From Marinobacter flavimaris (lineage in GTDB: Bacteria > Pseudomonadota > Gammaproteobacteria > Pseudomonadales > Oleiphilaceae), in contig NZ_PSSW01000012.1 in assembly GCF_002933295.1 (NCBI RefSeq), positions 1 through 64,000 on the forward strand: a stretch of 64,000 nt of DNA. The letters are read 5' to 3'. The translations under genes were made by a program, and so were the position numbers. A model generated the notes under the pieces. That model was not told where the DNA came from and ran no database searches. It was given only the letters and a program-made list of their open reading frames with translations. Shown here piece after piece: positions 53,129 to 61,192 of the stretch. Each line of letters begins with the position of its first letter. Position 1 is the first letter of the stretch.

Positions 53129-54244
53129 ATGTACGCAAAACTTGAAACACGGACTTTTCTGGCGTTGCTGGTCGGCGTTTCCCTTGCCTTTGTTTTTCTT
53201 ATGAAGCCCTTTTTCGGGCCCATATTCTGGGCGGTCGCCATCGCCCTGATTTTCCACCCGGTGCAGCAACTGCTGGAGCGGAAACTCGGGGACAGGCCCA
53301 ATGTAAATGCACTGATTACCCTGTGTATCTGCATGTTCATCGTGGTTATCCCGGTTCTGGTACTGGTGACCTCATTGGTTGCCGAGGGCGTCGCGCTTTA
53401 TCAGCAGATCCAGAGTGGTGAAATACGCCCCGGGGAATACATAGATCGGGTCAACCAGTCGTTCCCCGCCATCCAGGCCTTCCTGGCACAGTTTGATATC
53501 AGCTTTGCCGAGCTGAGGGACCGAGCCGTGAGTATCTTTGTCGGAGGAAGCCAGTTCCTGGGCAGGCAGGCGCTGGGCGTGGGCCAGAATACCTTCCAGT
53601 TTTTTCTGGGCCTGGCCTTGATGGTGTATCTGGCGTTCTTTCTGCTTCGGGATGGCCGTGCGCTGGTCGAGCTGATGATTCGGGCTCTGCCGCTGGGCGA
53701 TGAGCGGGAGCGGTTGCTGTTTGCCAAGTTTGCGGAGGTGACCCGCGCGACCGTCAAGGGCAACCTGCTGATTGCCATCATCCAGGGGGCTCTGGGCGGG
53801 CTGATTTTCTGGATCCTGGGCATCAGCGGTGCGTTGCTCTGGGGTGTGGTTATGGCGATCGTATCGCTGTTGCCGGCTGTGGGTGCGGCGTTGGTCTGGG
53901 TGCCGGCAGCCATCTACCTGGCGGCCGTGGGCGATGTTGTCGAAGCGGTGGTGCTGACAGCCTTTGGCGTGGTGGTCATCGGGTTGGCAGACAACCTGCT
54001 GCGCCCGGTACTGGTTGGTCGTGATACCAAACTGCCGGACTACATTGTTCTGTTGTCGACCCTTGGGGGCATTGTCATGTTCGGCATCAACGGATTCGTA
54101 ATGGGACCGCTGGTAGCTGCACTGTTTATGGCGTTCTGGGGCATTTTCATCCGCGAATTCAGCGAAGAAGCCCACCGCCCAGCCGCTTCTGCGGACGAAG
54201 AGACCCCTGCGCAAAGCAAGAAAACGGGACATGATGTCCCGTAA
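53129..54244 (+). CDS. AI-2E family transporter / PerM-like permease
   Basis: The 371-residue product has about eight membrane helices and matches the AI-2E (PerM/YhhT/TqsA) family. It has the paired N-terminal helices, a soluble-facing segment with NQSFPAIQAFLAQFD, and the conserved C-terminal RPVLVGRDTKLPDYIVLLSTLGGIVMFGINGFVMGPLVAALF. Functions proposed for the family range from autoinducer-2 export to ion antiport; none can be chosen here. The acidic tail (ADEETPAQSKKTG) is cytoplasmic. Confidence 0.88.
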   Translation: MYAKLETRTFLALLVGVSLAFVFLMKPFFGPIFWAVAIALIFHPVQQLLERKLGDRPNVNALITLCICMFIVVIPVLVLVTSLVAEGVALYQQIQSGEIRPGEYIDRVNQSFPAIQAFLAQFDISFAELRDRAVSIFVGGSQFLGRQALGVGQNTFQFFLGLALMVYLAFFLLRDGRALVELMIRALPLGDERERLLFAKFAEVTRATVKGNLLIAIIQGALGGLIFWILGISGALLWGVVMAIVSLLPAVGAALVWVPAAIYLAAVGDVVEAVVLTAFGVVVIGLADNLLRPVLVGRDTKLPDYIVLLSTLGGIVMFGINGFVMGPLVAALFMAFWGIFIREFSEEAHRPAASADEETPAQSKKTGHDVP

Positions 54245-54357
54245 GGCGACATGCGACAAAAGTATGGTAGTCTTTTAACCGTTTGCCCCAGCCTGTGGAG
54301 ATAGGCACCACACAACAAGAAAGAAACGGATATCGATGAGATATCAGGAGTTAGCAG

Positions 54358-54786
54358 GTGAGTACCATGAGAAACGCAACAACCCGATTGGGACGCCTGG
54401 CCGCAGCGGCCGGATTGGCGGTCACACTGGGCTTTGCCCCTGCAGCCTTCGCGGATGAGATCGTTGCACTCAAGAACGCGCTCTACGGAGCAGGATACGA
54501 CATTACCAATGTCAGCCCGCAGATGGATGACTCAACCCGGTCCGCGCTAACCCGGTTCCAGCAGGATAATGGTCTTCAGGCCACGGGAAATCTGGACGAT
54601 CCGACCAAGGAAGCCTTGGGTATGATATCGGTTCAGGTTGCCGCTTCGGCACCGTCACAGTCCGCCGCAGCCAGCAGCGCGCCGGCTCAGGAGTCGGCTT
54701 CTTCCGCGGCAGAAACCTCGGCCCCGGAGCCTGAGCAGGATGACGCCATTGAAGAAGAGGAAGATGGCGGCTGGTCGCTCTGGTAA
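54358..54786 (+). CDS. Small secreted protein with one peptidoglycan-binding (PG_binding_1) domain
   Basis: The 142-residue product has a Sec signal peptide (MSTMRNATTRLGRLAAAAGLAVTLGFAPAAFA), so it is periplasmic or outer-surface. One PG_binding_1 repeat follows: EIVALKNALYGAGYDITNVSPQMDDSTRSALTRFQQDNGLQATGNLDDPTKEALG. Then come an Ala/Ser-rich stretch and an acidic end EEEEDGGWSLW. AGGAG seven bases before GTG 54358 fixes the start, with ATG 54367 as alternative. No catalytic domain is present. Role unknown. Confidence 0.8.
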   Translation: MSTMRNATTRLGRLAAAAGLAVTLGFAPAAFADEIVALKNALYGAGYDITNVSPQMDDSTRSALTRFQQDNGLQATGNLDDPTKEALGMISVQVAASAPSQSAAASSAPAQESASSAAETSAPEPEQDDAIEEEEDGGWSLW

Positions 54787-54800
54787 TCGGAGTTTCCTGA

Positions 54801-54840
54801 ACAAAAAAGCCCGGCGAGATGTCCCGCCGGGCTTTTTTGT
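54801..54840. terminator. Bidirectional terminator between the PG-binding gene and ilvD
   Basis: A perfect 16-bp stem (ACAAAAAAGCCCGGCG / CGCCGGGCTTTTTTGT) with an 8-base loop and T tracts on both strands lies between convergent genes. Confidence 0.95.
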
Positions 54841-54859
54841 TGGTTCAGGATCTCAGTGC

Positions 54860-56695
54860 TCAGTCGAGCTTTTCGAGATCCCTAACGGCGCCCTTATCGG
54901 CGCTCGTGGCCAGTAGCGCATAGGCTTTCAGGGCTGCAGACACCTTGCGGTCCCGTGGCAGTTCCGGTTTCCAGCCCTTGGCGTCCCTGGCTTCCCGGCG
55001 ACGATCCAGTTCGGGCTGATCCAGCTCCACGTTGATGCTCCGGTTCGGAATGTCGATGCGGATTGTGTCGCCATTTTCGATCAGGCCAATGGCTCCGCCG
55101 GCGGCCGCTTCCGGCGACGCGTGGCCGATGGACAGGCCGGAAGTGCCGCCAGAGAAACGTCCGTCCGTCAGTAGCGCGCAGTCTTTGCCGAGTCCCTTGG
55201 ATTTCAGGTAGCTGGTCGGATACAGCATTTCCTGCATGCCCGGTCCGCCACGGGGCCCTTCGTAGCGAATGATGACAACTTCGCCCGGCTTGACCTCGTC
55301 AGAGAGAATTCCGGCAACGGCGGAATCCTGGCTCTCGAATACCCTTGCCTTGCCTTCGAACACGAAGATGCTCTCGTCTACGCCCGCAGTCTTGACCACG
55401 CAGCCGTCCAGGGCAATATTGCCATAGAGTACGGCCAGGCCGCCCTCGGAACTGTAGGCGTTCTCAACCGAACGGATGCAGCCGGTTTCCCGGTCACCGT
55501 CCAGGGTTGGCCAGCGGGTGCTCTGGGAGAACGCGGTCTGCGTGGGAATGCCGGCAGGGCCGGCTTTGTAGAATTCGACCACTTCGGTAGGCGGTGACCT
55601 CATGATATCCCAGGTCTCGAGCGCTTCTCGCATGGTCTTGCTGTGCACGGTGGGAAGGTCGGTATTGATCAGACCGCCTCGTTCCAGCTCGCCGAGAATG
55701 CCCATGATACCGCCGGCCCGGTGCACATCTTCCATGTGATATTTGGGTGAGTTCGGAGCTACTTTGCAGAGTTGCGGAACACGACGTGACAGCTGGTCGA
55801 TCTCGTTCAGGGTGAACGGAACACCGCCTTCCTGGGCAGCCGCCAGCAAGTGGAGGATGGTGTTCGTTGAGCCGCCCATGGCGATGTCCATGACCATGGC
55901 GTTTTCAAAAGCCGCCATTGAAGCAATGCTCAATGGCAGTACGCTGGCGTCATCCTCCTCGTAATAGCGCCGCGCATTCTCCACAATCTGTCGGCCGGCT
56001 TTGAGGAACAGCTGCTCCCGGTCGGCGTGCGTTGCCAGGAGCGAACCGTTGCCCGGCAGCGCCAGACCGATGGCTTCGGTGAGGCAGTTCATGGAGTTGG
56101 CTGTGAACATGCCGGAGCAGGAGCCACAGGTCGGACAGGCGCTGCGCTCATACTCTTCCACCTGTTCGTCGGAGGCATTGGGATCTGCAGCAATGACCAT
56201 GGCGTCCACCAGGTCGAGCTTGTGCTCCGACAGTTTGGTCTTGCCTGCTTCCATGGGTCCCCCGGACACGAAAATCGTGGGGATGTTGAGGCGCATGGCA
56301 GCCATCAGCATGCCCGGGGTGATCTTGTCGCAGTTGGAAATACACACAAGCGCATCGGCACAGTGGGCATTGACCATGTACTCTACGGAATCGGCGATGA
56401 TCTCCCGGGATGGCAGGGAGTACAGCATGCCGTCATGGCCCATGGCGATGCCATCATCGACCGCGATGGTGTTGAATTCCTTGGCAACACCCCCGGCGGA
56501 CTCGATTTCGCGGCACACCAATTGCCCGAGGTCCTTAAGGTGCACGTGGCCGGGCACGAACTGGGTGAAAGAGTTGGCAACCGCGATGATCGGTTTGCCG
56601 AAGTCGCCGTCTTTCATGCCGGTGGCGCGCCAGAGGGCACGGGCGCCGGCCATGTTGCGGCCTGCGGTGGATGTCCGCGAACGATACTGAGGCAT
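54860..56695 (-). CDS. ilvD: Dihydroxy-acid dehydratase
   Basis: IlvD dehydrates dihydroxy acids in valine and isoleucine synthesis and supplies the 2-oxoisovalerate used by LeuA. The 611-residue product has the Fe-S cluster cysteines in SNCDKITPGML and CPTCGSCSGMFTANSM, the PIIAVANSFTQFVPGHVHLKDLG N-terminal block, and TDGRFSGGTSGLSIGHASPEAA near the C-terminus. It is full length and stands alone on the minus strand. Confidence 0.97.
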   Translation of the reverse strand: MPQYRSRTSTAGRNMAGARALWRATGMKDGDFGKPIIAVANSFTQFVPGHVHLKDLGQLVCREIESAGGVAKEFNTIAVDDGIAMGHDGMLYSLPSREIIADSVEYMVNAHCADALVCISNCDKITPGMLMAAMRLNIPTIFVSGGPMEAGKTKLSEHKLDLVDAMVIAADPNASDEQVEEYERSACPTCGSCSGMFTANSMNCLTEAIGLALPGNGSLLATHADREQLFLKAGRQIVENARRYYEEDDASVLPLSIASMAAFENAMVMDIAMGGSTNTILHLLAAAQEGGVPFTLNEIDQLSRRVPQLCKVAPNSPKYHMEDVHRAGGIMGILGELERGGLINTDLPTVHSKTMREALETWDIMRSPPTEVVEFYKAGPAGIPTQTAFSQSTRWPTLDGDRETGCIRSVENAYSSEGGLAVLYGNIALDGCVVKTAGVDESIFVFEGKARVFESQDSAVAGILSDEVKPGEVVIIRYEGPRGGPGMQEMLYPTSYLKSKGLGKDCALLTDGRFSGGTSGLSIGHASPEAAAGGAIGLIENGDTIRIDIPNRSINVELDQPELDRRREARDAKGWKPELPRDRKVSAALKAYALLATSADKGAVRDLEKLD

Positions 56696-56855
56696 GGGGT
56701 TCTTTTCTCTCTGTTGTTACCTGATGACGTTGATCAAAAAAACAGAGGATACCAGATTAGACTCCAGGCGCATGGTTGTTTTCAGAGCCTCTGTTTACAA
56801 TAGTTAACACAGTTGCCAACTTATTTTCCGGTTTGATCCGACAAGGAGTATGCCT

Positions 56856-58112
56856 ATGGCCGGCCAGGAAAGCCTGCCGCTTCGTCGCCTTAAAGAGTTC
56901 CAGCCTTTGAACCGGCTGACCGATGACCAGTTGGTTTTGCTTGCCAGCCGGGCCGAGCGTCGTACCCATGGGCCCGGGCAGAGGGTTCTGGAACGTGGTG
57001 TCCGTGACGGTCTCGATTTTTTCCTGGTGGCAGGAAAGATTGAGCTTGAGTCCGTGGATGGCCGAAAAACGATCATCGAAGCCGAAACAGAGAAAGCTCA
57101 AAACCCGATTGCCAGACTCCAGCCACGGATGTACGACGTTACAGCCGTCAAACCCTCGGAATTCCTGGTCGTCGAGCAGGACATCCTTAACCAGTTGCTG
57201 CGTTCGGCGCCTGTCGAACAGGTTGAGATGGATTCAGGTGAAGGCAATGGAGGGCTCGAGAGCGAGGAACATCACCTGCTGATGGAATTCCTGTCGGAGC
57301 TGAGATCGAACCAGGTGAAGCTTCCCAGTGTGCCGGATGTGGCCTGGAAGGTCCGGCGGGCGGTAGATCGCGAGGAGTCGACGGCGGATCAGGTGGCCCT
57401 TGCCGTATCGGCCGACCCGGCGATGGCGGCCAAGCTCGTTCGCGCCTGTAACAGCCCGCTTTATCGCGGATTCAGTGATGTCCGGAATGTCCGGGAAGCA
57501 GTGGTCCGTCTGGGCATGCGCACCACCCGCCAGCTGGTGACGGTGTTTTCCATGCGTGAGGTGTTCAAGACCCGTCAGGCGTCGCTTCAGAAAGAGATGG
57601 AAAAGCTTTGGCGTCACTCTCGTGAAGTGGCTGCCCTTTGCTGGGTCCTGGCGGATCACGCCACCAAACTGAATCCGGAGGAGGCGTTGCTGGCGGGTCT
57701 GCTCCATGATATCGGCGTGGTACCGATCCTGGTCCAGGCGGAACATCATGTGAATCTCTTTGCCGATGAGGCCAACCTCAGCCATGCAATCCGCGAACTC
57801 AGGGCGGATGTGGGTACGGCGGTTCTGGAGAACTGGTCGTTCCCGCCGGCGTTCGTTGAGGCGGTCCGTCATGCCGAGGACTGGGGCTATGAATGCCGAG
57901 AGACATCACCCCAATTGGTGGATGTGGTTATCGTGGCGCAATTGCATTCGATGATCGGTTCCAGCCAGAATGCCGAGCTTCCCCCGTTCGACCAGGTGCC
58001 AGCGTATCGGCGTCTGGGCGAGCTTGAACTCAATGCTTCTCGCAGTTTGCAGCTTCTGACGGAGGCCAGGGCCCGGGTCGACGAAGTTCAGCAATTGCTG
58101 TCCATCCGGTGA
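56856..58112 (+). CDS. Signalling protein: cyclic-nucleotide-binding-like domain plus HDOD domain
   Basis: The 418-residue product has an N-terminal region (about residues 10-120) resembling a cNMP-binding beta-barrel: LNRLTDDQLVLLASRAERRTHGPGQRVLERGVRDGLDFFLVAGKIEL. It lacks a full phosphate-binding cassette, so it may not bind nucleotide. An HDOD domain follows (about 145-345), with LPSVPDVAWKVRRAV, LVRACNSPLYRG, AVVRLGMRTTRQLV and ALLAGLLHDIGVVPIL. HDOD proteins lack HD hydrolase activity and act as scaffolds in signalling. AGGAG seven bases before ATG 56856 decides against ATG 56850. Confidence 0.85.
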   Translation: MAGQESLPLRRLKEFQPLNRLTDDQLVLLASRAERRTHGPGQRVLERGVRDGLDFFLVAGKIELESVDGRKTIIEAETEKAQNPIARLQPRMYDVTAVKPSEFLVVEQDILNQLLRSAPVEQVEMDSGEGNGGLESEEHHLLMEFLSELRSNQVKLPSVPDVAWKVRRAVDREESTADQVALAVSADPAMAAKLVRACNSPLYRGFSDVRNVREAVVRLGMRTTRQLVTVFSMREVFKTRQASLQKEMEKLWRHSREVAALCWVLADHATKLNPEEALLAGLLHDIGVVPILVQAEHHVNLFADEANLSHAIRELRADVGTAVLENWSFPPAFVEAVRHAEDWGYECRETSPQLVDVVIVAQLHSMIGSSQNAELPPFDQVPAYRRLGELELNASRSLQLLTEARARVDEVQQLLSIR

Positions 58113-58164
58113 TTGTCCGGGCTGTGTAAACTGTGGAGTCTGCTTTCCGGTGACTGTTGCACTT

Positions 58165-58743
58165 ATGAATGTACCTTTGTTCCCCCTGAATTCCATCGTC
58201 CTGCCCAGGGGGAGGATTCCCTTGCAGCTGTTCGAGCCGCGCTACATCGACATGCTGACCCGTTGTCTCAAGGAGGATCGTGGGTTCGTTGTGGTGCTGT
58301 TGCAGGAAGGCGGAGAGGCCGGGCGCACCGCCGCCTTCTACGATATCGGCACCTATGTACGTATTATTGATTTCCAGCAGCTGGAAAACGGCCTTCTGGG
58401 GATTACCGTTGAAGGCGAATCCAAGGTCTCCGTGGTCCGCAGCTGGCAGCAGGAAGATGGCCTGAATGTGGGTGACGTCGAGTGCCTGATTGAAGAGGCA
58501 GAGAGTGAGGTGCCGGAGCGTTTCAGCGAGTTGCCCTCGGTTCTGAAGGCGTTGTTTCGTCATCCGGTCATCCGGGACCTGAACATGGACATTGACTATG
58601 GTGATGCCCGGGATGTTGGCTGGCGGCTCACGGAGCTTCTGCCCCTCGACAAACAGGAGAAGCAGAAGCTGGTGGAATTGCAGGACCCTCTGGAGCGGCT
58701 CACCCGGCTACAGGGGCTCCTGGAAGCGCTGGAAGAAGGCTAG
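58165..58743 (+). CDS. Lon N-terminal (substrate-binding) domain protein
   Basis: The 192-residue product corresponds to the Lon N-terminal PUA-like domain without the ATPase or protease: VPLFPLNSIVLPRGRIPLQLFEPRYIDMLTRCLKEDRGFVVVLL followed by the IDFQQLENGLLGITVEGESKVSV strands, then a helical half. Stand-alone members are common in proteobacteria, with no fixed function. An in-frame GTG at 58150 could be the start. Its TAG stop overlaps the stop of the convergent DedA-PAP2 gene within CTAG. Confidence 0.87.
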   Translation: MNVPLFPLNSIVLPRGRIPLQLFEPRYIDMLTRCLKEDRGFVVVLLQEGGEAGRTAAFYDIGTYVRIIDFQQLENGLLGITVEGESKVSVVRSWQQEDGLNVGDVECLIEEAESEVPERFSELPSVLKALFRHPVIRDLNMDIDYGDARDVGWRLTELLPLDKQEKQKLVELQDPLERLTRLQGLLEALEEG

Positions 58744-60197
58744 GTGCCAGCAACCGGCCTGAAGTTCAGAACCGCCTGATCCCAGGACAGCAGGATGTAG
58801 GCTCCCGTAAGGATTAACCAAACCACCGCTGCACCAACGATGGTGATATCCGGCGCCAACGGAACCTTGTCATAGCGGCTGTAACTGGCCCGCACCGCAC
58901 CGGTAACGGCCAAGGCAAGCAGCAGTCCTCCAATCACATCGGTGAACCAGTGCACCCCAAGGTAGAGCCGGCTCAAAGCCACGGGCACCAGTGGCAGCGA
59001 GAGCAGCACGTAGTATTGCCAACGTCTCCGATGCCTGCTTTCGCCGGCGACGAAACTTGCCAGCAGCGTCACCAGCAGGGTGATGCCCGCCGTGTGACCA
59101 CTGGGAAAAGCGCTGGAATTCGGCGGGCCCATGACTTCATCCGGCCGGGGCACGCCCAGCAGCGCCTTCAGGCCCCAGACCAGAACCACCGTCACTGCGA
59201 TAGCCGCCAGAACATGGATGGCCGCGGCGTAATAGCCCCGGAATAGCAGTGCCGCGCAGGCGAGCACTCCGGCGGTCATTAACACCGGCGCGTCACCCAG
59301 CAGGGTAATGGCAATGAAGGGACCGTCCAGCAGAGGTTGCCGGAGTTGCTCAAACCAGAGAAGGGTGGCCTGATCGAACCCATCCAGGAGGCTGGTGGCG
59401 GTAGCCAACTGCCCCCAGATCAGAAGTAGTGCGGAGGCACCCAGCGCCAGCATGAATGAGGCCAGCGGGAATTCGCCCTCCCGGGCCGGCCGTTGATTCG
59501 TGTACAAGCGCCAGAAACGGTTCGTAGCCTCGTACTGCGCCATCCACTGCTTCAGCCAGCGGTAGAAACGGCTGTCCTCCCCGAGCCCCAGCTGAAACCT
59601 CAACAGCACGAAATAGACCACCGTCAGGGCCGCGAGGCTGATGCCGATGACCGCGTAAAAATGCGCCGGAGGCCTGATATCACTGGCCAGGGCACTGCCC
59701 ACCAGAAACCCCGGGAAGATGTAGACTGGCGCCCAGGCAACAGCGGAGCCGATGTTGAAAGCCAGAAAGCGTCGCCAGGACATCATCAGGGCCCCGGCCA
59801 CGAGCGGGATGATCGGTCTGACCGGGCCGACGAAGCGGCCGATGATCACACTCTTGCCGCCGTGACGCTTGAAGAAGCGCTCCCCGGTACCGATGATTTT
59901 TGGATAGCGGCTCAGTGGCCAGGCGGTTGTCAGGCGCCCCTGCAGCAGTCGCCCCAGGCCAAAACTTGCCGTGTCGCCGGCGATGGCCCCAAGGCCCGCC
60001 CAAAGCAGTGCTTCCGCAAGCGGCATGCCGGTCTCCCCCGCCAATACGGCGACGGCAAACAGGATGGCGACACCCGGGACAATAATGCCGGCTATAGCGA
60101 GTGATTCGATGAAGGCAGTCGTAAACAGGGCTGTTGCCAGCCAGCCGGGATGCAGGCTGAGCCATGCCGACAGATCGTTCAGCCAGGCACTGCTCAT
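58740..60197 (-). CDS. DedA-PAP2 fusion membrane protein (carrier-lipid flippase-like plus lipid phosphatase)
   Basis: The 485-residue product joins two membrane enzyme families. Residues 1-190 are a DedA/SNARE-associated domain: ESLAIAGIIVPG, GDTASFGLGR, and RHGGKSVIIGRFVGPVRPIIPLVAGA with the key Arg residues. Residues about 250-470 are a PAP2 phosphatase with all three signatures: KALLGVPRP, FPSGHT and SRLYLGVHWFTD. Some DedA proteins flip undecaprenyl phosphate and some PAP2 enzymes dephosphorylate undecaprenyl diphosphate, so combined carrier recycling is a reasonable inference. Its start overlaps the upstream GGDEF-like gene. Confidence 0.9.
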   Translation of the reverse strand: MSSAWLNDLSAWLSLHPGWLATALFTTAFIESLAIAGIIVPGVAILFAVAVLAGETGMPLAEALLWAGLGAIAGDTASFGLGRLLQGRLTTAWPLSRYPKIIGTGERFFKRHGGKSVIIGRFVGPVRPIIPLVAGALMMSWRRFLAFNIGSAVAWAPVYIFPGFLVGSALASDIRPPAHFYAVIGISLAALTVVYFVLLRFQLGLGEDSRFYRWLKQWMAQYEATNRFWRLYTNQRPAREGEFPLASFMLALGASALLLIWGQLATATSLLDGFDQATLLWFEQLRQPLLDGPFIAITLLGDAPVLMTAGVLACAALLFRGYYAAAIHVLAAIAVTVVLVWGLKALLGVPRPDEVMGPPNSSAFPSGHTAGITLLVTLLASFVAGESRHRRRWQYYVLLSLPLVPVALSRLYLGVHWFTDVIGGLLLALAVTGAVRASYSRYDKVPLAPDITIVGAAVVWLILTGAYILLSWDQAVLNFRPVAGT

Positions 60198-61192
60198 GTT
60201 TCGATGGTTTCTCCCGGGCTGAACCAGACCGAATCCGTACCGCGTCTGCGAGCTTCTTCCATGGCCTGGTGGGCCCGGTCCCTGAGTGTGTCGGTACGGG
60301 TGTCGCCACTGCCGCGGGTGGTGCAGCCGAGGCTTACTGTGGCTTTGCCAACCACCGGCCAGTGGTGTTCGGCAATGGTGCGGCGAATCCGCTCGGCAAT
60401 CACTCGCACGCCTTCTTCCGGGGTAAACGGCAGGATCAGGAAAAACTCCGAGTCTTTCAGTGTGTACAGGGTATCGCCGGCCCGAATCACGCCGAAGAGG
60501 TGCTCGGTCATATCCCTGAACAGGCCCTGAACCTGGTCCCTGCCGTGAAGGTCGGCCACTTCGTCGGCGTAATCAATGCTCAGATCGATGACGGACAGGC
60601 AATGCCCCGTGGCGATGGCACGGCTGATCTCTTTCTGAAGGGTTTCATCCAGAAAGCGGGCATTATGGGCGCCAGTCACCGGATCGGTAATGGCGAGGTC
60701 CTCTGCCGACTGGGCCATGTGGTCATAGTGCCAGATGTACAGGGCTGCAACCGCCAGAAGGATGAACAGGCCCCCCGTGATGGCAATGGCGTCAGCCGGT
60801 GCCTTTTCGAGGAACAGGATGATCGACATGGGTACCAGCAGCAGAAGCGATAGCCCGACGCCCTGACGCAGGGGCAGGATAAGTAGATTCAGCACAAGCA
60901 GGGGCATGGCCCAGTGGCTGATGCCCGGGGCATCCATGGTCAGCAGCGCTGCCAGCATGCCACTGTTCAGGCCGGAGAGGATGACCAGGTGCCCGGGGGC
61001 CGACAGCTGGTGCCGGCGGCAAATGATGGTGTAAACGGCACCCGCGAGGGTCAAAACCGCCATCCCTGAGGCCAGGTAAAAGAGTTCGTAGAAACCATAG
61101 CGGAGGTTCTGCATCGCCAGGGTGAAAATGAACAGGCAGGCGATGCCGTAGCCAAAGGCATGTGTCCAGGTTCTCAGTCGGGTCTCTGTCAT
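60194..61192 (-). CDS. Membrane protein with degenerate GGDEF domain (KDSEF), copy 2
   Basis: The 332-residue product has about six N-terminal membrane helices (residues 10-155) and a C-terminal GGDEF-type domain starting DLAITDPVTGAHNARFLDETLQKEI. The catalytic motif is KDSEF instead of GGDEF, so diguanylate cyclase activity is unlikely. The RxxD inhibitory-site residues (RAGD) lie five residues upstream, the position used to bind c-di-GMP. ATG 61192 overlaps the stop of the preceding gene (ATGA), indicating coupling; an upstream ATG at 61243 is less likely. Confidence 0.82.
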   Translation of the reverse strand: MTETRLRTWTHAFGYGIACLFIFTLAMQNLRYGFYELFYLASGMAVLTLAGAVYTIICRRHQLSAPGHLVILSGLNSGMLAALLTMDAPGISHWAMPLLVLNLLILPLRQGVGLSLLLLVPMSIILFLEKAPADAIAITGGLFILLAVAALYIWHYDHMAQSAEDLAITDPVTGAHNARFLDETLQKEISRAIATGHCLSVIDLSIDYADEVADLHGRDQVQGLFRDMTEHLFGVIRAGDTLYTLKDSEFFLILPFTPEEGVRVIAERIRRTIAEHHWPVVGKATVSLGCTTRGSGDTRTDTLRDRAHQAMEEARRRGTDSVWFSPGETIET

